Source: Candidatus Planktophila versatilis
GTDB taxonomy: Bacteria; Actinomycetota; Actinomycetes; Nanopelagicales; Nanopelagicaceae
Direction: 5' to 3'
Length of the DNA: 64,000 nt
Assembly: GCF_002288105.1 (NCBI RefSeq)
Contig: NZ_CP016774.1
Span: forward strand, 310,001 to 374,000
Shown: piece by piece, positions 1 through 8,063 of the stretch
Numbering within the stretch: the first letter of the stretch is position 1
Layout: each line of letters starts with the position of its first letter
Notes under the pieces: model-generated
Databases searched by the model: none
What the model saw: only the letters and a program-made list of their open reading frames with translations
Told to the model about the DNA's origin: nothing
Position numbers and translations under genes: made by a program

Positions 1-561
1 TTCTGAGACAAAGCGCACCTTAGCAATTTCAGAGTTGCTTAGCCCCTGTGCCACAAGGCGCAGCGTCTCGATCTGAATATCGGTGAGCTCATTGAGAACT
101 GTGATGAAATCTTCCTTATGAATTGAGGTATGCATATTGATCCAATTCATCTTTGAGCCATCTGTTGCAGATATCACGCTCTGTGCAAGGGCTCCGGTGA
201 TGACCGACAAATCTGAGATGCTGCGCTTAAGAATTATCTTAGAACCCGGTGGAATATTTTTTTCCATGAGGCCAAAGAGGCGCAGATCAGGACAGGATGT
301 TGTAATAACTATTCCCAGTGCTGGGTTTACATTACGCAGCTTCTGCAATAAGACAATTGCCGCTTCACCTGAGAATTGCAGGTCAATTAAGACAGCTTCA
401 GGCTCAAGTGAACGAAACAAATTTTCAGCCATGAACTTATCTGGCGCTTCTCCCACAACATTGACGCTATGAAGGCGAAGTGAGGCGGCCATCGTGGCAA
501 GCTCAAAGGAATCATCGTTAACGAGCAAGACTCGAACTGTTGATCCCTGTCGTGTGAGCAC
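1..561 (-). CDS. LuxR-family two-component response regulator (3' end cut by window edge)
   Basis: The reverse strand reads an open frame through the window edge, with an N-terminal receiver domain (VRVLLVNDD acidic pocket; likely phospho-acceptor Asp near residue 60 in VLIDLQ) and a C-terminal LuxR-type helix-turn-helix (ETLRLVAQGLSNSEIAK). It should be a DNA-binding response regulator that dimerises on phosphorylation. I took GTG at 561 as the start because it is the first plausible start before the receiver fold. No ribosome site is visible there, so the start is uncertain. No partner kinase lies beside it; the adjacent kinase senX3 pairs with regX3. At least 187 codons are in the window, and the last part of the recognition helix is missing. 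Confidence 0.8.
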   Translation of the reverse strand, partial: MLTRQGSTVRVLLVNDDSFELATMAASLRLHSVNVVGEAPDKFMAENLFRSLEPEAVLIDLQFSGEAAIVLLQKLRNVNPALGIVITTSCPDLRLFGLMEKNIPPGSKIILKRSISDLSVITGALAQSVISATDGSKMNWINMHTSIHKEDFITVLNELTDIQIETLRLVAQGLSNSEIAKVRFVSE

Positions 562-624
562 ATGTAATGATAGGACGCATCGCGCCCTTTGTATCCTGGG
601 GGTATCCCTATCGAAGCACCAAGC

Positions 625-1314
625 TTAAGCCTCGAACTTATATCCAAGCCCGCGGATAGTTTGGATCAGCAGTGGGTTAGCCGGATCATCTTCAATCTTT
701 GAACGCAGACGCTTGATGTGAACATCCAGGGTCTTGGTATCCCCGTAATAATCTCCGCCCCAGACGCGGTCAATGAGTTGGCCACGAGTGAGCACCCGGC
801 CAGCATTGCGCATGAGAAATTCAAGAAGTTCAAATTCTTTCAGAGGTAAGTTGATCAGAATCTCATTAACAGTCACTTGGTGACGGTCGATATCCATCCG
901 GATGCGACCAGCTGCTTGAATGGAAGAACTAGCAGCTGATCCTGATTCATCGGGTACGCCACGGCGCATCACAGCTTTAATGCGAGCAACTAATTCACGC
1001 GATGAATAAGGCTTTGTGACATAGTCATCGGCGCCAAGTTCAAGACCAACAACTTTATCGACCTCAGAATCTTTAGCGGTAAGCATGATGATGGGAACTG
1101 GAGATGTTGTGCGAATTGCACGGCAGACATCTATTCCCGAAACTTCCGGAATCATGAGGTCAAGCAAGATGAGGTCGTAGTGGTTTTTCTTAAAGAGTTC
1201 GAGGGCAACACGTCCGTTTTCCGCAATTTCACTCTCAAAGCCTTCTTTTCCAAGAAGAAAGGAGATTGCCTCTGAAAATGATGTCTCATCTTCAACGATA
1301 AGTATTTTGGTCAT
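625..1314 (-). CDS. regX3: Response regulator RegX3 (OmpR/PhoB family)
   Basis: A 229-residue regulator of phosphate-starvation genes. The receiver domain has the acidic pair near residues 8-9, phospho-acceptor Asp52 (LILLDLMIP) and conserved Lys101 (YVTKPYS). The C-terminal winged helix carries the typical LPLKEFELLEFLM and TKTLDVHIKRLRSKIE segments. The start overlaps the senX3 stop by 4 nt, so the two are co-transcribed and translationally coupled. In actinobacteria RegX3 (PhoP in streptomycetes) binds direct repeats of GTTCACC-like units. Such repeats are seen upstream of phoU (2401-2440) and ppk (7029-7057), which fits this identification. Confidence 0.93.
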   Translation of the reverse strand: MTKILIVEDETSFSEAISFLLGKEGFESEIAENGRVALELFKKNHYDLILLDLMIPEVSGIDVCRAIRTTSPVPIIMLTAKDSEVDKVVGLELGADDYVTKPYSSRELVARIKAVMRRGVPDESGSAASSSIQAAGRIRMDIDRHQVTVNEILINLPLKEFELLEFLMRNAGRVLTRGQLIDRVWGGDYYGDTKTLDVHIKRLRSKIEDDPANPLLIQTIRGLGYKFEA

Positions 1315-2372
1315 TGGGTGATGCCTCCGTTAGGTGTGTAAATCGGCAACCGTAGCGCAAAAGAAGAGCCAACATTCGGCGAGCTCCATACTTTTACTTC
1401 TCCGCCATGATTTGAAGCTACGTGCTTAACAATTGAGAGCCCGAGTCCGGTGCCACCTGTTTCGCGGGAGCGCGCAGGATCCACACGATAAAAGCGCTCA
1501 AAAATACGATCTTGTGCTTCCTCTGGAATTCCAATTCCTTGATCAGCTACAACGATTTCCACAATGCCATCACTTACATTAGAAGAGACAGATACCTTTG
1601 TATTCTCCGGCGAATAGTTAATAGCATTTTCAAGGAGATTGTGAATTGCCATAATCAGTTGTTCGCTATCACCAAGTACAACTACCGCTGGGATATCTCC
1701 GGCAGCGACTGAGATTCCTTTAGCTTCAGAGGTTGTCTTGACCAAGTCAATCGCCTCATTAATCAGGTCAGCCACGTTATTTTCAGTCGCCACTTGAAGA
1801 GGATCTGAATCCTGGAGCCGAGAAAGATTGATGATCTCTTGCACAAGGTCAGTCAGGCGCTTGGCTTCAAGCTGCATCCGTGTAGCAAACTTAACGACAG
1901 ATGTAGGGTCATCGGCTGCTGAGAGAACTGCTTCACTTAAGAGTGAGAGGGCGCCGATTGGAGTCTTTAGTTCGTGTGAGATATTTGCAACAAAGTCTCG
2001 GCGTACCTCGTGCACACGCTCAGCTTCACTCTCATCACTAAGAAGAACAACGATGTTATCGACATCTTCTAAGTAGATTGCGCGCACGGTGAGCTCTCGC
2101 AAACCTTCGCCAATGGGTCCTCGTGGAATTTCAATCTTTCCGATATGTCGCTGATGTGTGCGCCTGACAACGCGAATTAAGGCGACTAATTCAGGGCTAG
2201 TGATACGACCATCGCGCAATAGATTGAGCGTTTCAACGCCATCGGTTGCAAATCGAACGACCTCACCCGGGGCGACAAGCATCGCATCTTGATCGAGTTG
2301 CGATAACACATTGAGAAAAGTAGGAGAAATCTCATCTACGACAACGTCATTTTCATCGCGACGAAACCACAT
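1311..2372 (-). CDS. senX3: Sensor histidine kinase SenX3, lacking the N-terminal membrane segments
   Basis: A 353-residue histidine kinase paired with RegX3. Visible parts are a degenerate PAS-like N-terminal region, the dimerisation box with phospho-acceptor His133 (NISHELKTPIGAL), an N box (NLLENAINYSPENT), and G boxes (DQGIGIPEE, GGTGLGLSIV). The family normally begins with two transmembrane helices. Here the protein opens MWFRRDENDVVV with no hydrophobic stretch, and an in-frame TAG just upstream of 2372 rules out a longer form. It is therefore probably cytosolic, perhaps sensing phosphate flux through PhoU or a Pst transporter encoded elsewhere. A TAGGCT hexamer 6 nt before ATG suggests a leaderless transcript. 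Confidence 0.92.
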   Translation of the reverse strand: MWFRRDENDVVVDEISPTFLNVLSQLDQDAMLVAPGEVVRFATDGVETLNLLRDGRITSPELVALIRVVRRTHQRHIGKIEIPRGPIGEGLRELTVRAIYLEDVDNIVVLLSDESEAERVHEVRRDFVANISHELKTPIGALSLLSEAVLSAADDPTSVVKFATRMQLEAKRLTDLVQEIINLSRLQDSDPLQVATENNVADLINEAIDLVKTTSEAKGISVAAGDIPAVVVLGDSEQLIMAIHNLLENAINYSPENTKVSVSSNVSDGIVEIVVADQGIGIPEEAQDRIFERFYRVDPARSRETGGTGLGLSIVKHVASNHGGEVKVWSSPNVGSSFALRLPIYTPNGGITQ

Positions 2373-2378
2373 GGCAAT

Positions 2379-2384
2379 AGCCTA
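2379..2384 (-). promoter_or_regulatory. Candidate -10 hexamer for leaderless senX3-regX3
   Basis: TAGGCT lies 6 nt before the senX3 ATG, so transcription would start at or next to the A of the start codon. It points away from the adjacent PHO box at 2401. Confidence 0.45.
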
Positions 2385-2400
2385 ACCTCTGCCTGGGACG

Positions 2401-2440
2401 GTTTACCGTCCGTTCACCTTTAGTCATTGCGAAATTCACC
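2401..2440 (+). promoter_or_regulatory. PHO box (RegX3/PhoP-type direct repeats) upstream of phoU
   Basis: Four heptamers start exactly 11 bp apart: GTTTACC at 2401, GTTCACC at 2412, a degenerate GTCATTG at 2423 and ATTCACC at 2434. This matches the known architecture of actinobacterial PHO boxes (11-bp direct repeat units around GTTCACC). The proximal unit ends 9 nt before the candidate -10 hexamer, so the box covers the -35 region, as expected for an activator site. It also lies in the senX3/phoU divergent gap and could feed back on senX3-regX3. Confidence 0.75.
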
Positions 2441-2449
2441 CGCTTCGCC

Positions 2450-2455
2450 TACCTT
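2450..2455 (+). promoter_or_regulatory. Candidate -10 hexamer for leaderless phoU
   Basis: TACCTT sits 7 nt before the ATG at 2463 and 9 nt after the PHO box. It supports the shorter phoU start over an in-frame ATG at 2427 that falls inside the box. Confidence 0.5.
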
Positions 2456-2462
2456 AACCCCC

Positions 2463-3125
2463 ATGGCACTCATCCGGTCGGTCTTTCAAGAGGAACTCGA
2501 CGGGGTATCACAATCACTCGTTGATCTATCAAATATGGTCTCTGACTCTATTCATAGCGCTACCCAGGCACTTATTGAAGCCGACCTAAAGATTGCCGAA
2601 GAAGTTATCTCCAACGATGAAAAAATCGATCTATACCAACACGATTTAGATTCACGCATCATCGACATTATTGCTCGCCAGCAACCAGTTGCCTCAGATT
2701 TGCGTGCACTAGTCACCGCGCTACGTATGAGCGCTGATTTAGAACGTATGGGCGATCTTGCTCACCACATTGCTAAAGTGACGCGACTTCGCCATCCGGA
2801 GAAAGTTGTTCCGGCTGAACTTAATGATCTCGTTAACCACATTGGCTCTGTCGCTGAAAATATCTCTCGCAAGATTCCTACTGTAATTGAAACACGCGAT
2901 ACCGAGTTAGCTCTTCAGCTGGAAAAAGATGACGATGAAATGGATAAATTGCACCGTCAGCTCATTGGATTACTGACCAACAACACTTGGAAGCATGGCG
3001 TCGAGGCTGCCGTGGATATCACCTTACTTGGTCGCTACTATGAACGATTTGCAGACCATGCCGTCTCAGTCTCCCGCCGTGTCTATTTCTTAGTTACAGG
3101 AACTTTCGCTAACTCAACTCGCTAG
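2463..3125 (+). CDS. phoU: Phosphate signalling protein PhoU
   Basis: A 220-residue all-helical protein with two PhoU repeats, each carrying the acidic metal-binding type motif (LERMGDLAHHIAK in the first half, YYERFADHAVSVSRR in the second). PhoU links phosphate transport to the sensor kinase and keeps the Pho response off when phosphate is plentiful. The start ATG at 2463 gives the normal family length. An upstream in-frame ATG at 2427 would lie within the PHO box. It is divergent from senX3-regX3 and followed 9 bp later by ppx, so phoU-ppx is likely one transcript. No pst transporter genes are in the window. Confidence 0.93.
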   Translation: MALIRSVFQEELDGVSQSLVDLSNMVSDSIHSATQALIEADLKIAEEVISNDEKIDLYQHDLDSRIIDIIARQQPVASDLRALVTALRMSADLERMGDLAHHIAKVTRLRHPEKVVPAELNDLVNHIGSVAENISRKIPTVIETRDTELALQLEKDDDEMDKLHRQLIGLLTNNTWKHGVEAAVDITLLGRYYERFADHAVSVSRRVYFLVTGTFANSTR

Positions 3126-3134
3126 ACTTCGGTA

Positions 3135-4049
3135 GTGAGATTAGGCGTATTAGATGTCGGTTCCAACACCATACATCTGCAAGTAGTTGATGCGCACTTA
3201 GGTGCCCCGCCAATCCCAAACTCTTCACATAAATCAATTATTCGTCTGACTGAATATCTGGATGAATCAGGTGCGATTACTCAATTAGGTATCACCAAGA
3301 TCACCGATGCGATCCTTACCAACATGAAGGATGCAGCCCACTTAAACATTGATGAACTGCTCGCCTTTGCTACCTCTGCCATCCGTGAAGCAGTCAACGC
3401 GGATGAAGTATTGGCTCACGTCAATCGAGAATGTGGAATTGATTTACAGGTACTCAGCGGTGAAGAAGAAGCACGATTTACATTCCTAGCTGCCCGTCGT
3501 TGGCTTGGATGGTCGGCGGGAGATTTACTAGTTCTAGATATTGGGGGAGGTTCACTAGAAATTGCTCGCGGAACCGATGAGAACCCCGCTTTTAAGACAT
3601 CTGTGCAATTAGGTGCGGGCCGCCTTACCCGAAAATTCCTGAAGGGCGACCCTTTCACAGCAAAATCACTGCGCACACTGGAAGAGTATCTTCAAGATGC
3701 AATTGCACCGCTTTCGCAATCACTTTCAACTTATGAAAAAGATGTTGCCACAGGGACCAGTAAAACATTTAGAACTCTGGCAAAGATTGCAACAACGTTA
3801 TATCCAAAGTTTGGTCCACACTTAACTTACAGCGCATTAGAAGCAATGGTGCCTAAACTACAATCACTTGATATTGAGGGCAGAAAAGCTATGCAATCAA
3901 TTTCGGCAGAACGCGCCCCACAGATAGTTGCTGGAGCAATGGTTGCCAAAGAGTTGATGAAGACTCTTAATTTGCAAGAGATTCAGATCTGCCCATGGGC
4001 GCTACGCGAAGGCATCGTCTTACATCGCCTTGATTGGATTGAGCGCTAA
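3135..4049 (+). CDS. ppx: Exopolyphosphatase, Ppx/GppA family
   Basis: A 304-residue actin-fold phosphatase that removes terminal phosphate from polyphosphate or hydrolyses pppGpp-like substrates. Visible motifs are the N-terminal phosphate loop (LDVGSNTIHLQVVDA), ATSAIREA, and the second phosphate loop (LDIGGGSLEIARG). It is the short actinobacterial form without the C-terminal HD domain. The start is GTG, 9 bp after phoU, with no separate promoter seen, so it should be co-expressed with phoU from the PHO-box promoter. It converges on the mutT1-like gene. With ppk nearby it forms a polyphosphate turnover set. Confidence 0.9.
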   Translation: MRLGVLDVGSNTIHLQVVDAHLGAPPIPNSSHKSIIRLTEYLDESGAITQLGITKITDAILTNMKDAAHLNIDELLAFATSAIREAVNADEVLAHVNRECGIDLQVLSGEEEARFTFLAARRWLGWSAGDLLVLDIGGGSLEIARGTDENPAFKTSVQLGAGRLTRKFLKGDPFTAKSLRTLEEYLQDAIAPLSQSLSTYEKDVATGTSKTFRTLAKIATTLYPKFGPHLTYSALEAMVPKLQSLDIEGRKAMQSISAERAPQIVAGAMVAKELMKTLNLQEIQICPWALREGIVLHRLDWIER

Positions 4050-4068
4050 TACTTGAAGAAGTGCGGTA

Positions 4069-4947
4069 TTAGTTAGAAATGCTTAAGTAATCAAGGCCCA
4101 CAATTTCACCGCGTACGCGGTGCACAATCCAGGCATCACCTGGTTCAAGTTTGATTAAATCCTTATTCTTTAACTTGGTATTGAGTATCCCGCGTAGCAT
4201 CGAAGGAATCACAGGGTTGTGGCTGCAGATGAGAATGTTCTTCTCATCTTGTTTGAGCGCATTAGCAAAGGAAATTGCCTTCTCTGGATCTAATTCAAAA
4301 CTCTCTTCATTCAGGCTTGGCACAGTGGTAATCGATAAACCGCGAGCATGGGCAAGGGGAGTCACAGTCTGCACGCAGCGGGTGTAGTTCGAGGTGTAGA
4401 GCTCATCGATGGCGAAAGGCTCGAGGTGTTTAATCAATAGTTGTGCTTGATCAAAGCCAGTTTCATCTAGGGTGCGATGAGAATCTTCTTCATCCCAGTC
4501 ACCGCGTTCGAGGGATTTGGTGTGGCGCAAGATAATCAAGGTATCTGTATGTTGTTCCTGATTCATAAATGTTTCAATAATTGATTTATCAGAGTCATGG
4601 GTTGCCTGCTCCAGCGCTTGGGTTGCAGGTAGCCATTTCATCTGATCGACTTCTTCGTTAGCAATAAATTCACTCTGATCAAGGGCGCAGTAGGCGGCCC
4701 AGTACTTCACGCGCTTTTGCTGGCCTGATTCTTCGTATTCAACGGCGCCAAGATGGCGAGTAAATGAGGCGCGGATTCCAGTCTCTTCTAAGACTTCCCG
4801 GTAAGCACATTGCAGTGCGGTCTCACCTATTTCAAGCTTGCCCTTAGGTAGCGACCAATCGTCATAGCGCGGGCGGTGAATCAGTGCCACCTCAATAGCA
4901 AGATCAGAATTTTCGCGCCAGAGAAGTGCTCCAGCTGCTCTTATCAT
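4069..4947 (-). CDS. NUDIX hydrolase fused to a histidine phosphatase domain (MutT1-like)
   Basis: A 292-residue two-domain protein. The N-terminal half holds a complete NUDIX box (GKLEIGETALQCAYREVLEE then TGI). The C-terminal half is a histidine-phosphatase/SixA-type domain with an RHT catalytic motif (ILRHTKSLERGDWDE) and a second His (ICSHNPVIPSML). This order is that of mycobacterial MutT1, which cleans up oxidised nucleotides and dinucleoside polyphosphates. The start overlaps the ppk stop by 4 nt, so it is translated with polyphosphate kinase, a pairing common in actinobacteria. Whether the substrate here is 8-oxo-dGTP or a diadenosine polyphosphate cannot be read from sequence. Confidence 0.88.
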   Translation of the reverse strand: MIRAAGALLWRENSDLAIEVALIHRPRYDDWSLPKGKLEIGETALQCAYREVLEETGIRASFTRHLGAVEYEESGQQKRVKYWAAYCALDQSEFIANEEVDQMKWLPATQALEQATHDSDKSIIETFMNQEQHTDTLIILRHTKSLERGDWDEEDSHRTLDETGFDQAQLLIKHLEPFAIDELYTSNYTRCVQTVTPLAHARGLSITTVPSLNEESFELDPEKAISFANALKQDEKNILICSHNPVIPSMLRGILNTKLKNKDLIKLEPGDAWIVHRVRGEIVGLDYLSISN

Positions 4948-7007
4948 GAACGGTTATGTCTATCGACGAAGTGGTCCTGGAAACTGACTAGATAATTTCC
5001 ATCATGATCTTTAGTGTTTCGAACCCACTTGTTTTCATCCGTTAGTTTCCATGTTGAATACTTATCTGAGACCGAGTCATCAAGAATTGCAGCAAGTCGC
5101 TGCTTATGCTTTTCAGATTCGATGAGCACCAGTGATTCCACTCGGCGATCGAGGTTTCGGTGCATCATGTCGGCGCTGCCGATGTAGTAATCCTCAGCTC
5201 CACCGTTGCGGAAATAATAAATACGTGAGTGCTCTAAGAATCTTCCTAAAATTGAGCGAACCTTGATATTTTCTCGGCGAGCTTGGGTATTTAACCGAAT
5301 TGAACAAATACCGCGGACAACAATTTCAACTTTTACACCTGCGTCAGCTGCTTCATAGAGGTGGTCGATAATCTCTTCATCAAGAAGTGAGTTGAGTTTA
5401 AATCTAATCCAGGCCGGCTTGCCATCGAGGTGATGACGAGTTTCGCGCTTAATGCGCGCAATCAGCCCCTTGCGCATACTGTGAGGGGCAACCAATAACC
5501 GTGAGTACTCATGTTTGGTTGAGTAACCAGAGAGTTCGTTAAAGAGACGAGAGAGATCTTCTCCCAAAACAGGATCAGCGCTGAGGATTCCAAGATCATC
5601 ATAGAAGCGAGCAGTCTTTGGGTTGTAGTTACCTGTGCCCACATGGCAGTAGCGGCGTAAGGTGTCGCCCTCTTCACGAACTACTAGCGATAGCTTCGCA
5701 TGTGTTTTAAGACCCATAAGTCCATAAACAACATGCACGCCGACTTCTTCTAACTTTCTAGCCCATCGCACATTTGCCATTTCATCAAAGCGGGCGCGAA
5801 TTTCAATCACCGCAAGTACTTGTTTGCCGGCTTCGGCCGCTTCAATCAGCGCCTGCACGATGGGTGAATCACCGGAAGTTCGATAGAGGGTCTGCTTAAT
5901 CGCCAATACATGTGGGTCTCGTGCTGCATTTTCTAGGAAATTCACCACCGAGGTAGTAAAGGATTGATACGGGTGATGCAGCAGAATTTCACCTTTTCGA
6001 AGCGCGGTGAAGAAGGAATCACTTGAATCTAGGTCAACATCGCGTAGTTCAGGTGCGGTCTCACTTCTAAATGGCGCATACTTCAGCTCCGGGAAATCAA
6101 GATCTGCAATCTGGTTCAGGCTGCGCAGATCAAGCGGTGAGTCATATTTCAAGACATCGATAGGTTCGATTTTTAACTCATCCATAAGTTCGTTCAGAAC
6201 TTCGGGATGAATGACCTTATCCACCTCAAGGCGCACCGGAGGCCCAAAGCGGCGACGAGTAAGTTCCTTCTCCATCGTCTCCAGGATGTCATCAGTCTCA
6301 TCTTCATCAAGGTCAAGGTCTTGATTTCGGGTTACGCGAAAGAAAAAGTGATCTTTAAGTGTCACACCAGGGAAGAGCTCAGATAGATGCTCGGCAATAA
6401 GTTCGTCGATGAGCACAAAGCGAATCTTTGACTGATCTGAGGTGCGAATAAAGCGCGGAAGGTTGGTGGGGATCTTTACGCGAGCAAAGCTAATATCTTG
6501 ATCTTCACTGGATTCGATATTGATACCGATATTAAGTGAGAGCCCGGAAATATATGGAAATGGGTGTGATGGATCCACAACCAGGGGAGTCAGTACTGGA
6601 AAGATTCGCTTGTCGTAGTAATCCTTCAGCTGACTACGTTCTTCATCCGTGAGTTCGCTAATCTTGCAAAATTCAATGCCATGAGAGGCAAGCTCAGGGA
6701 TGATGACATCTTTAAATCGCTCGGCTTGGATATTTACTAAATTCTGGGTGCGCTCAAGGACAATTTTCAGCAATTCTCTTGGTGTGTAACCGGCAGAGTT
6801 GGGTGTCGTCACGCCTCGCTCAATTTTTGCTTTCAGTGAGGCAACGCGCACCATAAAGAATTCATCTAAATTTGAAGAGAAGATCGACAGAAAGCGCACT
6901 CGCTCGAGAAGTGGAATAGTGGGATCTTCTGTCAGTTCCAGCACCCGAGTATCGAAATCGAGCCAGGTTAATTCTCTATCCTGGTAATTCGCTAACTGAT
7001 CTCTCAC
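4944..7007 (-). CDS. ppk: Polyphosphate kinase 1
   Basis: A 687-residue enzyme of usual family length that makes polyphosphate from ATP. It shows the N-terminal DRELTWLDFDTRVLEL signature, EFFMVRVASLKAKIE, and the two phospholipase-D-like domains with the catalytic His in RYCHVGTGNYNPKTAR and a second His in the SADMMHRNLDRRVE segment. The start is GTG at 7007. A PHO box lies at 7029-7057 with a -10-like CATTCT 6 nt before the start, so expression should rise on phosphate limitation. It is first gene of a ppk-mutT1-like operon (4-nt overlap). Confidence 0.95.
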   Translation of the reverse strand: MRDQLANYQDRELTWLDFDTRVLELTEDPTIPLLERVRFLSIFSSNLDEFFMVRVASLKAKIERGVTTPNSAGYTPRELLKIVLERTQNLVNIQAERFKDVIIPELASHGIEFCKISELTDEERSQLKDYYDKRIFPVLTPLVVDPSHPFPYISGLSLNIGINIESSEDQDISFARVKIPTNLPRFIRTSDQSKIRFVLIDELIAEHLSELFPGVTLKDHFFFRVTRNQDLDLDEDETDDILETMEKELTRRRFGPPVRLEVDKVIHPEVLNELMDELKIEPIDVLKYDSPLDLRSLNQIADLDFPELKYAPFRSETAPELRDVDLDSSDSFFTALRKGEILLHHPYQSFTTSVVNFLENAARDPHVLAIKQTLYRTSGDSPIVQALIEAAEAGKQVLAVIEIRARFDEMANVRWARKLEEVGVHVVYGLMGLKTHAKLSLVVREEGDTLRRYCHVGTGNYNPKTARFYDDLGILSADPVLGEDLSRLFNELSGYSTKHEYSRLLVAPHSMRKGLIARIKRETRHHLDGKPAWIRFKLNSLLDEEIIDHLYEAADAGVKVEIVVRGICSIRLNTQARRENIKVRSILGRFLEHSRIYYFRNGGAEDYYIGSADMMHRNLDRRVESLVLIESEKHKQRLAAILDDSVSDKYSTWKLTDENKWVRNTKDHDGNYLVSFQDHFVDRHNRS

Positions 7008-7013
7008 GGTCTA

Positions 7014-7019
7014 AGAATG
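7014..7019 (-). promoter_or_regulatory. Candidate -10 hexamer for leaderless ppk
   Basis: CATTCT on the minus strand ends 6 nt before the ppk GTG. It lies 9 nt from the PHO box, the same spacing as at phoU. Confidence 0.4.
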
Positions 7020-7028
7020 TCCTAATTC

Positions 7029-7057
7029 GGTAAATGGTAGGTAACCAACTGGTGAAC
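7029..7057 (-). promoter_or_regulatory. PHO box upstream of ppk
   Basis: Reading the minus strand, three heptamers begin exactly 11 bp apart: GTTCACC (7057-7051), GGTTACC (7046-7040) and ATTTACC (7035-7029). The geometry to the -10-like hexamer matches the phoU promoter. This is inferred to be a RegX3 activation site covering the -35 region. Confidence 0.7.
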
Positions 7058-7115
7058 TACCCACTTTACAAGCACTCCACCCATTATGAGAAAAGAGCGC
7101 TGAGCCTAAGCCTGG

Positions 7116-8063
7116 CTAGAACCTGGCGCGAAGTTGATCAAGGGCTCTTTGCACAAAGAGTGAAGTCTCCAGTGGAAGCACCCAACTCTCTTGTCCTTGA
7201 ATTTTCTTGCCAAAATTTTCAATCATGAGCTGGTAGGGATCAACTGCATCAAATTCTTCAATGTTTTCACCTAAGCGCAATTGACTTGGTGAGTTCCACG
7301 ATGTGAATGCTTCTTTGCCAACAAGTTCAACTGATTCTTTCTCGCCGTGCACAATCAAGCTTTGATTTTCTGGCATCTCAAAGGAGGCCACACCTTGTGC
7401 AGTAATAGAGCCAGCAAAGCGCAGCTGCCAGGTGGTGGTCAGATCAATTCCGGTTGGTCCCATTGTGACGTCACACTTTTGAATCTCCATCTGCGCGTTA
7501 TCACCAACTAAGGCCGCCATGGCATGCAATGGATACACACCAACATCAAAGAGGGCACCGCCTCCCATGGCCGGTGAGAGTCGATAGTTCCCAGCAATGT
7601 TTGCTGGGAAAGTAAATGACGATTCAATCGAGTGCAACTTTCCAATATTTCCAGCCTTCACATATTCAATTAGCCGTGCCATACGTGGATGCCAACGTGA
7701 CCACACTGCTTCAACAAGGACTCGATCATTTTCACGGGCAGCCTTCGCCATGAGCTCAACTTCACTTGAGTTGATAGCAAAAGGTTTTTCACATAAGACA
7801 TGTTTACCTGCCTTAAGTGCGGCAACGCTCCACTGGCAATGTAAGTGATTGGGAAGGCTGATATAGACGGCATCAACTAACGGATCATTGATTAGCGCTT
7901 CGTAACTTTCATGAATTGTTACAGGGTTCAGTGCTCGTGATCGCGCCGAGTCTCGACTAGCCACTGCCTGCACGATTGTGTCACTAGCTGCATGCATAGC
8001 TGGTGCGATTGCTTTAGTTGCAATCCACCCTGCACCCAGCAGCCCCCAGCGAGTGTTCGTCAT
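7116..8063 (-). CDS. Gfo/Idh/MocA-family NAD(P)-dependent oxidoreductase (A)
   Basis: A 315-residue sugar-type dehydrogenase. The N-terminal Rossmann fold begins WGLLGAGWIATKAIAPAM. The family motif with the catalytic Lys is HVLCEKPFAIN, and an EAVWSRWHPRM segment follows at the start of the C-terminal substrate domain. Members oxidise or reduce sugars, inositols and sugar derivatives; dihydrodiol or aldose-aldose type substrates are possible. The start overlaps the end of the upstream family member by 4 nt, so the pair is co-translated. The exact substrate is not identifiable by eye. Confidence 0.85.
   Translation of the reverse strand: MTNTRWGLLGAGWIATKAIAPAMHAASDTIVQAVASRDSARSRALNPVTIHESYEALINDPLVDAVYISLPNHLHCQWSVAALKAGKHVLCEKPFAINSSEVELMAKAARENDRVLVEAVWSRWHPRMARLIEYVKAGNIGKLHSIESSFTFPANIAGNYRLSPAMGGGALFDVGVYPLHAMAALVGDNAQMEIQKCDVTMGPTGIDLTTTWQLRFAGSITAQGVASFEMPENQSLIVHGEKESVELVGKEAFTSWNSPSQLRLGENIEEFDAVDPYQLMIENFGKKIQGQESWVLPLETSLFVQRALDQLRARF

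Noticed and set aside
387-647. An 86-residue minus-strand frame starting MDISSRLKLG
   Set aside because: It is an out-of-frame shadow of the response regulator encoded at 1-561, whose frame shows receiver and LuxR motifs.
2427-2462. Longer phoU start at ATG 2427
   Set aside because: It lies inside the PHO box and adds residues not in the family; ATG 2463 has a -10 hexamer at leaderless distance.
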